Of a DNA stretch of 32,005 nt, positions 1 to 8,477 are shown piece by piece (the stretch's first letter is position 1; each line of letters begins with the position of its first letter). The translations under genes were made by a program, and so were the position numbers. Location of the stretch: NCBI GenBank assembly GCA_027030065.1, contig JALVFK010000126.1, positions 1 to 32,005 of the forward strand, in the 5' to 3' direction. This stretch comes from Desulfurococcales archaeon. GTDB lineage: Archaea > Thermoproteota > Thermoprotei_A > Sulfolobales > WANQ01. The notes below the pieces were generated by a model. It was not told the origin of the DNA. It did no database searches and saw only the letters and a program-made list of their open reading frames with translations.

Positions 1-107
1 ATTTCAAACTTAGTTATCTTTGGCGGCGGAACACCTGGGATATACTCCTTCCTAGTATAGGGTGGACCCGAGAAATGCGTGTAGCATCTAGCTGGCTTCA
101 TGGGCAT
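1..107 (-). CDS. rpl10e: Ribosomal protein L10e (L16/L10ae), N-terminal part, cut by window edge
   Basis: Reverse-strand reading gives an N-terminus starting [20 protein letters not shown], which I recognise as the archaeal/eukaryotic uL16 (L10e) protein of the large ribosomal subunit, where it helps organise the tRNA-binding region near the peptidyl transferase centre. Only about 35 residues are inside the window; the rest lies beyond position 1. The ATG is preceded at 5-6 bases by a purine-rich GAGGAG ribosome-binding site, which supports this start. It follows the Trm14-like gene on the same strand after a 94-bp gap carrying its own likely TATA element. Identification rests on a short but highly characteristic sequence. 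Confidence 0.9.
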   Translation of the reverse strand, partial: MPMKPARCYTHFSGPPYTRKEYIPGVPPPKITKFE

Positions 108-169
108 TCTTTATCTCCTCTCCCTGGTACTACTAGGGTCTTGGCTCTCTGATATGATTTTACGAGGCG

Positions 170-177
170 CTTATAAA
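170..177 (-). promoter_or_regulatory. Probable TATA box for L10e
   Basis: The reverse strand reads TTTATAAG in an AT-rich context, about 63 bases upstream of the L10e ATG. Initiation about 25 bases downstream would give a leader near 40 nt containing the GAGGAG site. Inferred from sequence and spacing only. Confidence 0.45.
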
Positions 178-201
178 CTTATAGGGTTACTTTACTAAGC
201 C

Positions 202-1272
202 CTATTTCTTCTCATATACTATTATTCTAGGATATAGTCCTCCATGTGCCACTTTTCTCTCATGTATCTTCCGTAATGTCATACCAGCTGCTTCTATTAC
301 TGCGTCTACGTAATTGTATTCTGGTGTTATTATTGTTAGTTTTCCACCATATCTTAGTGTCTTGTATGCACTTAATATGAAGTCCTTATAGAGTTTTCTA
401 ATAGCTCTCGGATTACCTAGCCTTATACCATAGGGTGGATTCGTTATTATATGATCTACTATCTCGCTAACAGACCCCCCTATATTACGTGTATCGCCAA
501 GAACGAATTTTATTTTACTTATTACTCCAGCTGCTATTGCATTCATTCTAGCCCCGTTTAAGTGTCTACTATTTATGTCCATGCAGATATTTGTAGTGTT
601 TTCAAAGGTTAAAGCGGCTTCTATTGGTATTGTACCGCCACCACACATGGGATCAAGTAATATTTCATTATCGTGTATCCCGGATAATAAGATCATCGCT
701 TTAGCTATTGTTGGTTTTAATGCTGCTGGATGATCATATATACGGTAGCCTCGTCTATGGAGTGACAAGTCTCCTGTGAGAGAAATATACATGTACATTT
801 CTTTTTCTATAACATCTACGTGTACAACTATTTGTGGATAATCTAATTCTACTTTTGGGGGAAGACCATATTTTGCCTTAACTGCCTCTATAACGGCTTC
901 TCCTGCTTTCCTAGCTATATCGATTGAAGTATACTCGTGGCCTATTCCAGCCCTTTCAGCTCTTATTGCAAAGGTTGTATTTGGTGTAACATACTCTGCT
1001 ATAGGACTTAATATTATATTGTTTTTAATATCATTTAAACCATTCATATTCGTCCTAATTATCGCCTTACTAATTAATAATCCGACTCTATGTGCTAGTG
1101 TTAATAATCTGGTTTTCTCCCATAGTCTGGATACTTCTCTTAGGCGAGCTATTACCCTGCCTTTACCTACTCTTATATCGCTACTTAGATATTCTTTTCC
1201 AAAAATATCTCTCAATTCTTGTTCAAGAAGATCCTCTATGCCGGGACTAGTTGTCACAATTATTTCTAGCAA
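202..1272 (-). CDS. trm14: THUMP-domain tRNA guanine-N2-methyltransferase (Trm14-like)
   Basis: A 356-residue protein with an N-terminal THUMP-type RNA-binding region (about residues 40-165) and a C-terminal Rossmann methyltransferase domain. The SAM-binding motif DPMCGGGTIPIEAA lies at residues 207-220 and the catalytic NPPYG at 278-282. In archaea the NPPY version of this architecture is typical of Trm14/TrmN enzymes that make m2G at position 6 of tRNA, whereas Trm-G10 enzymes usually carry DPPY; on that basis I favour Trm14. The start is TTG and lies 26 bases inside the end of the upstream trmJ gene, so the two are probably cotranscribed. The exact target nucleotide is inference; the methyltransferase class is secure. 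Confidence 0.82.
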   Translation of the reverse strand: MLEIIVTTSPGIEDLLEQELRDIFGKEYLSSDIRVGKGRVIARLREVSRLWEKTRLLTLAHRVGLLISKAIIRTNMNGLNDIKNNIILSPIAEYVTPNTTFAIRAERAGIGHEYTSIDIARKAGEAVIEAVKAKYGLPPKVELDYPQIVVHVDVIEKEMYMYISLTGDLSLHRRGYRIYDHPAALKPTIAKAMILLSGIHDNEILLDPMCGGGTIPIEAALTFENTTNICMDINSRHLNGARMNAIAAGVISKIKFVLGDTRNIGGSVSEIVDHIITNPPYGIRLGNPRAIRKLYKDFILSAYKTLRYGGKLTIITPEYNYVDAVIEAAGMTLRKIHERKVAHGGLYPRIIVYEKK

Positions 1273-1981
1273 CTTTCTCAGCCATTAGCGATATTTTCCT
1301 CATAATGTATAAGATATTGTGTGCTTCTGCATCACTTGGATTAGATTTATTAATTATCCTCTTAAAGCTCACATAAACCTTCTCCTTCCGGCGTTCATCT
1401 CGTTCAAGCTTATCTACTATGCTTTCAAAATATTTTAGAATCAAGTCTATTGTTTCACGGGATGCTGGTTTGTACAAGCCTTCTCTTTTTACACTATGTT
1501 TTAAACCTTTATAGAGTTCGTAAAGGATTATAGCTACTGCGTGTGAAAGATTTAGTGTTGGATAGACAGGATTTGCAGGAATAGATACTAGGACGTCGCA
1601 TTGAGATATTTCCTCACGCGTTAATCCCACACTTTCTCTTCCAAATACTACTGCTATTCTTTCCTTATTTCTAACCAGTTCTACTAGTTGCCAAGGAGTA
1701 ATGGGATGTCGTAAAACGTCTTTCTCTCCACCAACTATTGCAGAAGTGCATGCTGAAAACTCAACACCTTGTAATGCGTCATATAATGTCTTAACAACTA
1801 TTATTTTATCTAGGACGTCTATAGCCTTAGCTGCAAATTCACGTGTTTTGTCTGTTATCCTTGCTACGGGATCAACTAGGTATAATTCATCGGCATCAAA
1901 GTTCTTTACTAGTCTAGCAACTGATCCTATGTTTATTTCTCCTTCAGGCTGTACTAGTATCACTCTGATCTTAGTCTCCAT
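1247..1981 (-). CDS. trmJ: SpoU/TrmJ-family tRNA 2'-O-methyltransferase
   Basis: A 244-residue SPOUT protein. The N-terminus contains the typical VQPEGEINIGSVARLVKNF segment (around residues 11-29), where the conserved N-x-G-x-x-A-R motif binds the RNA ribose. The C-terminal knot motifs are visible as VFGRESVGLTREE and IPANPVYPTLNLSHAVAI. This pattern matches TrmJ (2'-O-methylation of nucleotide 32 in the anticodon loop); archaeal TrmJ is known to prefer cytidine. The ATG is preceded by GGTG at a spacing of about 7. It begins 16 bp after the Mtq2-like gene and overlaps the downstream Trm14-like gene, forming an RNA/protein methylase operon. Confidence 0.88.
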   Translation of the reverse strand: METKIRVILVQPEGEINIGSVARLVKNFDADELYLVDPVARITDKTREFAAKAIDVLDKIIVVKTLYDALQGVEFSACTSAIVGGEKDVLRHPITPWQLVELVRNKERIAVVFGRESVGLTREEISQCDVLVSIPANPVYPTLNLSHAVAIILYELYKGLKHSVKREGLYKPASRETIDLILKYFESIVDKLERDERRKEKVYVSFKRIINKSNPSDAEAHNILYIMRKISLMAEKVARNNCDN

Positions 1982-1997
1982 TAATATACACCTTCTT

Positions 1998-2624
1998 TTA
2001 TGCTGCTTTCCCTAGTTTTACTCCATGTATTTTTTCATAGAAGAAATGTTTTGTTTTTAGTATTTTAGTATTGAATCCTATTTCTTTTAGTGCTCTCAGT
2101 GTTTCATTTAATGGTGGTGGTTCTGGTATGATAATGTATATTTGTGTCTTGGAATTTATGTTTCTGTTCTGTAAGAGGGATTCTAATACATTTAGTAGAT
2201 TGTCTATTCCCTTTCTTCCTCCAAGCTCAGCTATATCATTATAGTCGTTAATGTCCGGTTCTCCTATCAGATACGGTGGATTATAAAGTATAATATCGAA
2301 TATTATTCCCTCTCTAATACATGTAATAGAATCGCAATTTAATATTTCTGCTTTATTACTTAAATTATTTAATTCTAGCGTCATGTAGGTGTTTTCTACA
2401 GCAATAGGGTTTATGTCTACTCCTATACCATATAATTTATAATTTCTTAATACATATGCGAGTACTATTCCAGTACCTGTGCCTATTTCTAAAACTTTAC
2501 CTCCTTCAATGTTTAGATTACTGGCAACTTCAATTAGTAATAGGGTATCATCCGAGGGCTTGTAGACACCAGGACACCAGTAGTATTTTACCCAATCTAG
2601 GTCATAGAGTTCACACTTTAGCAA
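1998..2624 (-). CDS. HemK/Mtq2-like release-factor glutamine N5-methyltransferase
   Basis: A 208-residue class I methyltransferase. The PSDDTLLL segment (residues 23-30), motif I EIGTGTGIV (46-54) and NPPYL (115-119) are the hallmarks of the PrmC/HemK/Mtq2 family, in which NPPY contacts the glutamine amide. The short length, without the bacterial N-terminal helical domain, matches the archaeal/eukaryotic Mtq2 type that methylates the GGQ glutamine of aRF1/eRF1. The TTG start overlaps the end of ksgA by 7 bp. Its position after rpl21e, rpoF, DUF655 and ksgA is a conserved archaeal arrangement. The substrate is inferred from the family. Confidence 0.8.
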   Translation of the reverse strand: MLKCELYDLDWVKYYWCPGVYKPSDDTLLLIEVASNLNIEGGKVLEIGTGTGIVLAYVLRNYKLYGIGVDINPIAVENTYMTLELNNLSNKAEILNCDSITCIREGIIFDIILYNPPYLIGEPDINDYNDIAELGGRKGIDNLLNVLESLLQNRNINSKTQIYIIIPEPPPLNETLRALKEIGFNTKILKTKHFFYEKIHGVKLGKAA

Positions 2625-3460
2625 TACCTTTGCACCATATACAAGATTTCTTCTAATTCTAGTTCTCTTACTCGTTTCTTCTTCAAACGTTCTCTTAATT
2701 GCCTATCAGCTTCTTTTCCTAGGCATTTTTCTATTACTCGGATTGCTAACTTATTTTTCTCGGAGAATAAACACCTCGTTAGATCTTCTATTTTATTGGC
2801 TGTTTCATCCCACTTCCTCTTTCTACGTAGTACTATGAGAGCATTATAGACTTCCGGGCTAGGGTAAAATGATGATGGAGGATAGGTTTTGAGAAGTTTT
2901 GGTTCTGCTATGTAGTTTACTATGATGGTTAGTCTTCCATAATTTCTTTTCCCCGGCTTGGCTATGAGCCTTAATGCTAGTTCCTTTTGGAGAACCAGTA
3001 TTATGTCTTTTGCTAGTGATTGAAGTGTTTTTATGATTACATATGATGCTATATGATAGGGTACATTAGAAACTATTGTACCAGTAAAGTGTTCTAATTG
3101 CATTGTGTCTAAGAAGTCTCCATTAACTATATCTAATGAAGCTGTGAGATCTGTTTTAGATGAAATTATATCTTCTAATACTTCTATTAATCTTTTATCA
3201 TATTCTATTGCTATAACATAGTTGTATAGAGATAAGTGAAAGGTTATGGTTCCTATACCGGCTCCAACTTCAATTATTTGTTTAGTAGCATCTTTAGTGA
3301 GGTTCAATATATCCTTTACGAGTCTTGGATCTATTATAAAGTTCTGACTGAGCTTCTTCAATGGTTTGATGGAATAGCTTTGAAGTATGCGTAGTGTCCA
3401 GTCCCTTAAAGATTTCTTAGAATAGAGGGGAGGAGGAATATTCATTTCGAGGTTAACCAA
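2618..3460 (-). CDS. ksgA: 16S rRNA dimethyladenosine transferase KsgA/Dim1
   Basis: A 280-residue protein with the KsgA/Dim1 pattern: LSQNFIIDPRLV near residues 37-48, SAM motif EVGAGIGT at 64-71, and catalytic NVPYHI at 132-137 (NLPY in most homologues). The family dimethylates two adjacent adenines in the 3'-terminal helix of small-subunit rRNA during ribosome maturation. The open frame begins at TTG (3460), overlapping the DUF655 stop by 8 bp; an in-frame ATG five codons later (3445) is an alternative start, and the sequence does not clearly choose between them. It lies in a translation-related operon between DUF655 and the Mtq2-like gene. Confidence 0.93.
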   Translation of the reverse strand: MVNLEMNIPPPLYSKKSLRDWTLRILQSYSIKPLKKLSQNFIIDPRLVKDILNLTKDATKQIIEVGAGIGTITFHLSLYNYVIAIEYDKRLIEVLEDIISSKTDLTASLDIVNGDFLDTMQLEHFTGTIVSNVPYHIASYVIIKTLQSLAKDIILVLQKELALRLIAKPGKRNYGRLTIIVNYIAEPKLLKTYPPSSFYPSPEVYNALIVLRRKRKWDETANKIEDLTRCLFSEKNKLAIRVIEKCLGKEADRQLRERLKKKRVRELELEEILYMVQRYC

Positions 3461-4136
3461 TTAAGCCTAGTTCTCTGTATATTCTTATCAAGTAGCCTAG
3501 AAATATTATATGGCCTTTATCATCTGATACATATGGTTTAACGAATAAATAGTATTTCTCATTGCCTTGTAACTCTAGTATTATTCTATCAGCTATTATT
3601 TTTGCTGGATCACTTATTCTTGTCCGCTCCTCAATATCTTTAAATGACTCAAAGGGCTTCTTTCTCCGCTCCTCTAATATAACTCTCATCGACTTTTTAC
3701 CAATACCTGGTAAGAGTTCTAGTGAGTGTAGTTTTAGTGTAACTGGTTCTGCTATATTGAAGAATCTTACAAAGACTGGTTCTTTTTCTAGTACTAAACG
3801 ATAGACTATTTGGCTTAAATTGTCTCTAGCAACTGTTGTTAAATCCTCATAACTTATTCTACCAAATATTTGTGCAACTTTGTCTCTTAAGCCGTGGCCT
3901 ATGTATACTTTCTCGCCTATAACAAGATATTGATCGGGTTTGGGATAAACTTCGAGAAGCGTAAAATACATATCACCAATTACTTGAGCTAATGCACGGG
4001 TTCTGTGTTGTGGATGTCTATCTAATGGGTTGCCTTGTGGTAAGAAGTCAAGGACGTAAGCCCATTCCTCGTGGAATAAGTGGTCGCGACGGCGGCTTGG
4101 TCGACCTGGATGTCTCTGTCTTCTCGGATTATACAC
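3453..4136 (-). CDS. DUF655 family RNA/DNA-binding protein
   Basis: A 227-residue basic protein of the archaeal DUF655 family. The arginine-rich N-terminus (YNPRRQRHPGRPSRRRDH) is followed by the conserved EEWAYVLDFLPQG and a small beta-rich region. A helix-hairpin-helix motif, LELLPGIGKKSMRVILEERR (about residues 138-157), suggests nucleic-acid binding. The GTG start is preceded by GGTGA at about 6 bases. Members are almost always found between rpoF and ksgA, as here, so a role in ribosome biogenesis or transcription-translation coupling is plausible but unproven. Confidence 0.85.
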   Translation of the reverse strand: MYNPRRQRHPGRPSRRRDHLFHEEWAYVLDFLPQGNPLDRHPQHRTRALAQVIGDMYFTLLEVYPKPDQYLVIGEKVYIGHGLRDKVAQIFGRISYEDLTTVARDNLSQIVYRLVLEKEPVFVRFFNIAEPVTLKLHSLELLPGIGKKSMRVILEERRKKPFESFKDIEERTRISDPAKIIADRIILELQGNEKYYLFVKPYVSDDKGHIIFLGYLIRIYRELGLIG

Positions 4137-4231
4137 ATGGCTTCACCATATTCGGTGGATCTAGTACACTTATTGTTAGAACTAGTATTTCTAAATATCT
4201 TGAATCTTAGGAGTGGCTTATTCAAATGTAT

Positions 4232-4576
4232 TTATTCTTCTGATATCATGTAATCCTTTAGTAGTTCTATTGTTTTCTCTAGTTCTTCTTTCTCCCATGT
4301 TTTTGACTCGAAAACTAGTAGTACTCTTAACTCCTCTATGGTTGTTGGACATATGCTTGCTATCATTGAAGCTGTTATTTCATTATATCCCATTTCTTTT
4401 AGTTTGACTAATAGCTCCTCTATTCTATTTTCATCACATTTGGTAAATTTTTCCGCATAGTTTAGAGTTCTAGTAATCACTTCTGGTGCTTCATTATCTT
4501 CCTCTAAACGTTTTGTTAATATTTTCTTAACTAGAGGTATTGGTGCCTCCCTGGTGTTTTTTATTTCAAAAGACAA
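4232..4576 (-). CDS. rpoF: DNA-directed RNA polymerase subunit Rpo4 (RpoF)
   Basis: A 114-residue acidic helical protein matching archaeal Rpo4/RpoF, the Rpb4 counterpart that pairs with Rpo7 to form the polymerase stalk. It has the N-terminal tip region (residues 1-30) followed by an HRDC-like helical bundle; the segment MGYNEITASMIASICPTTIEEL is characteristic of the family. The size fits. The start is TTG, 64 bp downstream of rpl21e on the same strand, in the conserved rpl21e-rpoF-DUF655-ksgA order. Confidence 0.9.
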   Translation of the reverse strand: MSFEIKNTREAPIPLVKKILTKRLEEDNEAPEVITRTLNYAEKFTKCDENRIEELLVKLKEMGYNEITASMIASICPTTIEELRVLLVFESKTWEKEELEKTIELLKDYMISEE

Positions 4577-4640
4577 TTCTATTCCACCCTTATAGTTATG
4601 CTTGTATTTTGGATAAATAAGTAGCGCTCAATAAATTATT

Positions 4641-4976
4641 CTAAGATGCTTTTTGTTCCTCCTCTATTCTATGTTTGGTTTCTGGTGTTGGACGTAAATG
4701 TTCTGGTCTTATGAACAATTTCTTTATCTTACTTCCAACAACAACCTCTACTATGTATGATTTTCCTCTCTTGCCTCTAATTACTCCTACTTTTCCATGG
4801 TATCTTCTATGGGGCATTCCCTTCATTACTGATGGATTTATTATTATATATACCTTGTCTCCAGGCTTGTACTCGTACATTAATAGGCTAAGTGGTGGTA
4901 TGGCTCCTCGTTCTCTAACATGTTTCTTCAATAGCTTCCTTGTCCTATGCCTATATCCCCTTGGTGCTCTGACCAT
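4641..4976 (-). CDS. rpl21e: 50S ribosomal protein L21e
   Basis: A 111-residue basic protein starting MVRAPRGYRHRTRKLLKKH, with KPGDKVYIIINPSVMKGMPHRRYHGKVGVI; both segments are diagnostic of archaeal/eukaryotic eL21. It is the first gene of the L21e-Rpo4-DUF655-KsgA-Mtq2 group. The ATG is preceded by a GGGTAGGT site. A TATA-like element lies about 50 bases upstream, making this the likely operon head. Confidence 0.95.
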   Translation of the reverse strand: MVRAPRGYRHRTRKLLKKHVRERGAIPPLSLLMYEYKPGDKVYIIINPSVMKGMPHRRYHGKVGVIRGKRGKSYIVEVVVGSKIKKLFIRPEHLRPTPETKHRIEEEQKAS

Positions 4977-5020
4977 GAATACCTACCCTTGAATGCCTCT
5001 GTACTAAGGGGGCTAGAAGA

Positions 5021-5030
5021 GTACTATAAG
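5021..5030 (-). promoter_or_regulatory. Probable TATA box for the rpl21e operon
   Basis: The reverse strand reads CTTATAGTAC about 45-54 bases upstream of the L21e ATG, in the 78-bp gap after pus10. Initiation about 25 bases downstream would give a leader of roughly 24 nt containing the ribosome-binding site. Assigned by sequence and spacing only. Confidence 0.4.
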
Positions 5031-5054
5031 GATTTCTTTTCCATAAACTTAAGA

Positions 5055-6350
5055 CTATAATTGTACTGAAACAACATCTAATTCTATACACCTGGCACTT
5101 GCTTCTAATATATCCGAGAAACTAGGCTTTGTTCTTCCTTGATCACCGCTTACTAGTTCCTTAACATATAGGCCTCCTTCACATCTTATCAATGCTTCGA
5201 ATACACTCCTGGTTATTTTTCGTGTTTTAACTGAGTAAACCTTCTTTTGCCTAGTTACATTAGGTCTTCTATGTAGAACTCTTCTTGGTGTTTGTTGAAG
5301 TATGGTTTTGTCTTTAAAGAACTCCTCAATTTTTCTGAGATCGTTTTCTTCTAATTCTTTATCAACGATTATTAAGGCCTTGTATACTTTAGTTGTTTTT
5401 GCTTTCTCCATTTTTATTAATCGAACATCTTTTCTCTCAGCTTCACCTTCGAGCTTTACCTCAACATAGGGGGATACCTTATTTACGGCGTCCTCTAATT
5501 CTCTTAGGCTTACCCTCCTACGTTTAGGCTTAACTACTTCAACTATCATGGGCCTACCAGTACCCAGCATACGTGCATCTACATCTTCACGTCCGGAAGC
5601 ATGTAATATTGCTCTCTCTCCCTGGAGTATTTTGGCTATTTCCTGTAGTGTTTCTTCTATTGAGAGTGGGTATTTCTTCTTTCCATTCCATAGAATCCAT
5701 ATTGATTGTGAAATCATTCTCCCTTTTTTCCAGTATCTTCCCTTAATGTATAGAGGCATAATGATTGGATCTACTTTATTGTTTTCTAGGTCTATTAGTA
5801 ATACTATGTCGGGTTTTGTAAAGTCTACTGGTATATTTGCTAATTGCTGTACTTTCTTACCTACTTCTCTTTTTATCTCATTACGTATGCTTTCATAATA
5901 TTTTAGATCATATTTTCTAATTATCTCTTCTTCTCTTGCCTCAATGCTGCTACCCTTTTTAACGCCTACAATGAATGATCTTGCATCTAATGTTCTTAAG
6001 ACCTCTACTGATTCCCTAGCGTATTTTTCTATTAGATTGTTTAGACTTCTCTCCCCACATATGCTACAAGTCTTAGGAGCTAGCTCCTTTAGGAAGTATT
6101 GTTGGTAAAGAGGCTTTGCTAAATCCCCTATGTTTTCTAGTATTTTTAAGGCCGTTTCCCTTGTATTCTCCCAATCTTCTATTAGTCTACGATGAATCTC
6201 CATTAGTGCTAATATTTTTAGTGCTTTACCTCTCTCCTCGTTCGTTAAACCTCTCCCCAGTCCTCCAAAGAGTCTTCCCAGACAATTGTCGCATAGGGGA
6301 TAATGTTTGAGAATCTCTAGTACCTTCTCTATTATCGTTCTCTGAGTCAT
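5055..6350 (-). CDS. pus10: tRNA pseudouridine synthase Pus10 (Psi54/Psi55)
   Basis: A 431-residue protein. The N-terminal domain carries two cysteine pairs (C20/C23 in CDNCLGRLFGG and C95/C98 in CSICG), the zinc site of the THUMP-containing Pus10 accessory domain. The catalytic region contains GREDVDARMLGTGRP (253-267); by homology the active-site aspartate is D256. Archaeal Pus10 makes pseudouridine 54 and 55 in the T-loop of tRNA, replacing bacterial TruB for tRNA. The ATG overlaps the stop of the upstream TrmY-like gene in an ATGA junction, so the two are probably translationally coupled. Confidence 0.93.
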   Translation of the reverse strand: MTQRTIIEKVLEILKHYPLCDNCLGRLFGGLGRGLTNEERGKALKILALMEIHRRLIEDWENTRETALKILENIGDLAKPLYQQYFLKELAPKTCSICGERSLNNLIEKYARESVEVLRTLDARSFIVGVKKGSSIEAREEEIIRKYDLKYYESIRNEIKREVGKKVQQLANIPVDFTKPDIVLLIDLENNKVDPIIMPLYIKGRYWKKGRMISQSIWILWNGKKKYPLSIEETLQEIAKILQGERAILHASGREDVDARMLGTGRPMIVEVVKPKRRRVSLRELEDAVNKVSPYVEVKLEGEAERKDVRLIKMEKAKTTKVYKALIIVDKELEENDLRKIEEFFKDKTILQQTPRRVLHRRPNVTRQKKVYSVKTRKITRSVFEALIRCEGGLYVKELVSGDQGRTKPSFSDILEASARCIELDVVSVQL

Positions 6351-6850
6351 GGTTTTATACCTTGTTCTATTCTATCAATTAAGTAATTGAATATTATTAT
6401 TTTCTGACTAGTACAGTAGTTATAGCTAAACCCTACTTGAACTGTATTATTTGCCTCAACTACTGGTGTACTTGTCCCGATATATAGTGCTTGTGAATCC
6501 TTGTCCCCATAATGTTTTATTGCATCTACTATGTTTAGGCCCTTACCAGTAACATTGTATAGAATATATGCTGTATAGTTTACCCCGTTTTCTTTTAATA
6601 CTATACCATACCGTGTCCTCTTCCTTATCGCAGATTTTATTAGGCCGCACATTGACTCATAATCTGGTCTCAGATTCTTAACAGTTCTACCATCAACTAC
6701 TAAGACTTTATTCTTACTTCTATGTGGACGTAGTATTAGTATTGTATCTTTTCGGATATTATGTGAGAGTAGAAGAGATGCAGATATTATTGGCGCTATT
6801 ATCTTACAATCATTTAATGATTCTACTTCTACTTCTATTATCCTAACCAA
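6347..6850 (-). CDS. Diverged TrmY-like (DUF358) SPOUT methyltransferase, tentative
   Basis: A protein of about 167 residues from a TTG at 6850; the frame is open to an ATG at 6892, but that extension lies entirely within the SRP54 coding end. The pattern LLLSHNIRKDTILIL followed by VKNLRPDYESMCGLIKSAI resembles TrmY, which has FLSHxIRRD, then a K-K-V-S-P-D-E-R stretch. Further along, ALYIGTSTP and a late IIIFNYLID helix fall where TrmY has its I-I-G-D loop and C-terminal knot. TrmY N1-methylates pseudouridine 54 of archaeal tRNA. The canonical GDHxG-type loop is not preserved, so activity is uncertain. It sits between srp54 (8-bp overlap) and pus10 (ATGA overlap); Pus10 makes the substrate of TrmY, which supports the call. 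Confidence 0.6.
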   Translation of the reverse strand: MVRIIEVEVESLNDCKIIAPIISASLLLSHNIRKDTILILRPHRSKNKVLVVDGRTVKNLRPDYESMCGLIKSAIRKRTRYGIVLKENGVNYTAYILYNVTGKGLNIVDAIKHYGDKDSQALYIGTSTPVVEANNTVQVGFSYNYCTSQKIIIFNYLIDRIEQGIKP

Positions 6851-8186
6851 GACCCGGAAAACCCTTAAATAAGTTCTTGAGTTTTCTTCCACGCTTTAGT
6901 TGACGGAGCATTTTCTTTAGTGTAAAGTACTGGTTAAGTAGCTCCTTTACATCTTCTACTCTCACCCCTGCTCCAATGGCTATTCTGCGGAGGCGCGAGC
7001 GATCTATTATTTCGGGATGATCTAATTCCTCATATGTCATCGAGTTTATTATTGCCAACCACTTATTCATTTTCTCCTCACTCATTTTGAGCTGCTCATC
7101 TCCAAGGTTCATGAATGAAAATCCAGGGATCATTTCTAATACTTTTCTTAGTGGGCCCAGCTTCTTCATTCCGATTATCTGGTGATAAATGTCCCTTAGT
7201 GTTAGTTTACCCGAAAGCATTGCTTCAAGTCTTTTCTGTGCTTCAACTAGTTCCTCAACTTTCTTAACTCTCTCCAGGAGTCCCTCTATATCCCCTAGAC
7301 CTAGTAGTCTTGCCACAAATCTTCTCGGATTAAAGACTTCTAACTCATCTATTTTCTCACCAGTACCAACAAACTTTATCCGGGCTCCAGTAGCAGCTAT
7401 AGCTGATAATGCACCTCCACCCTTTGCTGTACCATCTATTTTTGTTACAATAATACTCCCTATAGGTGTTGCTTCATGGAATCTTTTAGCTAAGTCAAAG
7501 GCTTTTTGACCTATTGCAGCATCTATTACTAGTACCACTTCGTCTGGTTTTATCGCTTCAGCTGTTTCTTTCATTTCTTTTAAAAGGTATTCTTCCTCGC
7601 CATAGCCATGACGACCAGCTGTATCAACTATTATTATATCGAATTTCTTGTTTAGGAAGTATTCTACGCCTCTCTTAGCTAATCCTACTGCATCCTTACT
7701 TCCAGGTTCACCATATACTGGCACCCTTATTTTCTCACCGAGTTGCCTCAACTGATCATAAGCCGCTGGACGATAAACGTCTGCTGCAACTAATCCAACA
7801 CGATATCCCCGTTCTTTATAGTAGAGGGCAAGTTTTGCAGCTGTTGTTGTTTTACCACTGCCTTGGACTCCTACAAGTAATATTATGTATGGTATCTTAG
7901 GAGGTGTTACACGGGGTTCTACGTCTCCGCCAAAGAATTCTGAGAGAACATCATATACTATCTTTACGAACCAGTCTCTACGACTAATACCTGGTGGAGG
8001 TTCTTCCTCTAATGCTTTCTTTTTAATCTTTTGAGATAACTCGAAAACTAATTTTACATTAACATCTGCTTTTATAAGAGTTCTCTGAAGATCACGTATG
8101 AATTCATTTACCGCCTTCTCATAGCTACTAGTACTTCTAAGAAACTTCTTTAGCCCTTCACGTAGTCCCTCTAGACCTAGCACCAA
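6843..8186 (-). CDS. srp54: Signal recognition particle 54 kDa GTPase SRP54
   Basis: A 447-residue SRP54/Ffh protein. The N domain (about 1-95) is followed by the G domain with P-loop GVQGSGKTT (106-114), AADVYRPAAYDQL, DTAGR near 188 and TKIDGTAKGGG. The methionine-containing M domain begins near residue 300, and RLRRIAIGAGVRVEDV marks its 7S RNA-binding helices. It binds signal peptides at the ribosome and delivers them to the membrane with FtsY. Two start codons are adjacent, TTG at 8186 and GTG at 8183; GGGTG lies upstream, and I kept the first. The end overlaps the TrmY-like gene by 8 bp. Confidence 0.97.
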   Translation of the reverse strand: MVLGLEGLREGLKKFLRSTSSYEKAVNEFIRDLQRTLIKADVNVKLVFELSQKIKKKALEEEPPPGISRRDWFVKIVYDVLSEFFGGDVEPRVTPPKIPYIILLVGVQGSGKTTTAAKLALYYKERGYRVGLVAADVYRPAAYDQLRQLGEKIRVPVYGEPGSKDAVGLAKRGVEYFLNKKFDIIIVDTAGRHGYGEEEYLLKEMKETAEAIKPDEVVLVIDAAIGQKAFDLAKRFHEATPIGSIIVTKIDGTAKGGGALSAIAATGARIKFVGTGEKIDELEVFNPRRFVARLLGLGDIEGLLERVKKVEELVEAQKRLEAMLSGKLTLRDIYHQIIGMKKLGPLRKVLEMIPGFSFMNLGDEQLKMSEEKMNKWLAIINSMTYEELDHPEIIDRSRLRRIAIGAGVRVEDVKELLNQYFTLKKMLRQLKRGRKLKNLFKGFPGLG

Positions 8187-8477
8187 TACTACTACACCCT
8201 TTTCCTGGATTCCTTATTCTCTCGCAAGTATTGTAGATTACTCTGAGCATAAAGATATCGTATACAAAGATTATAAGAGTACTTCAAACTCCCCTAATAC
8301 GCTTAACAACTTAGAGATTTGCTAACGGACTGCGGATTTTAATCTCACATTAGAACTAATAGGTCCAAAAGAGTGTTTGAATTAAAGGTATTATTATTAT
8401 AATCTTGAGGACTCCATGCAAGGGATTCACATAGTATTCCTATCCGTAATGTTGGGTTTAAGGGAAGCCTTGATGTC

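Noticed and set aside
2866-2878. ATGATGA-type C-box-like sequence suggesting a C/D box sRNA
   Set aside because: It is inside ksgA coding sequence, and no paired D box at a suitable distance was seen.
6851-6892. Upstream part of the TrmY-like frame (MEENSRTYLRVFRV)
   Set aside because: The same bases encode the conserved end of SRP54; a TTG at 6850 gives a simpler start.
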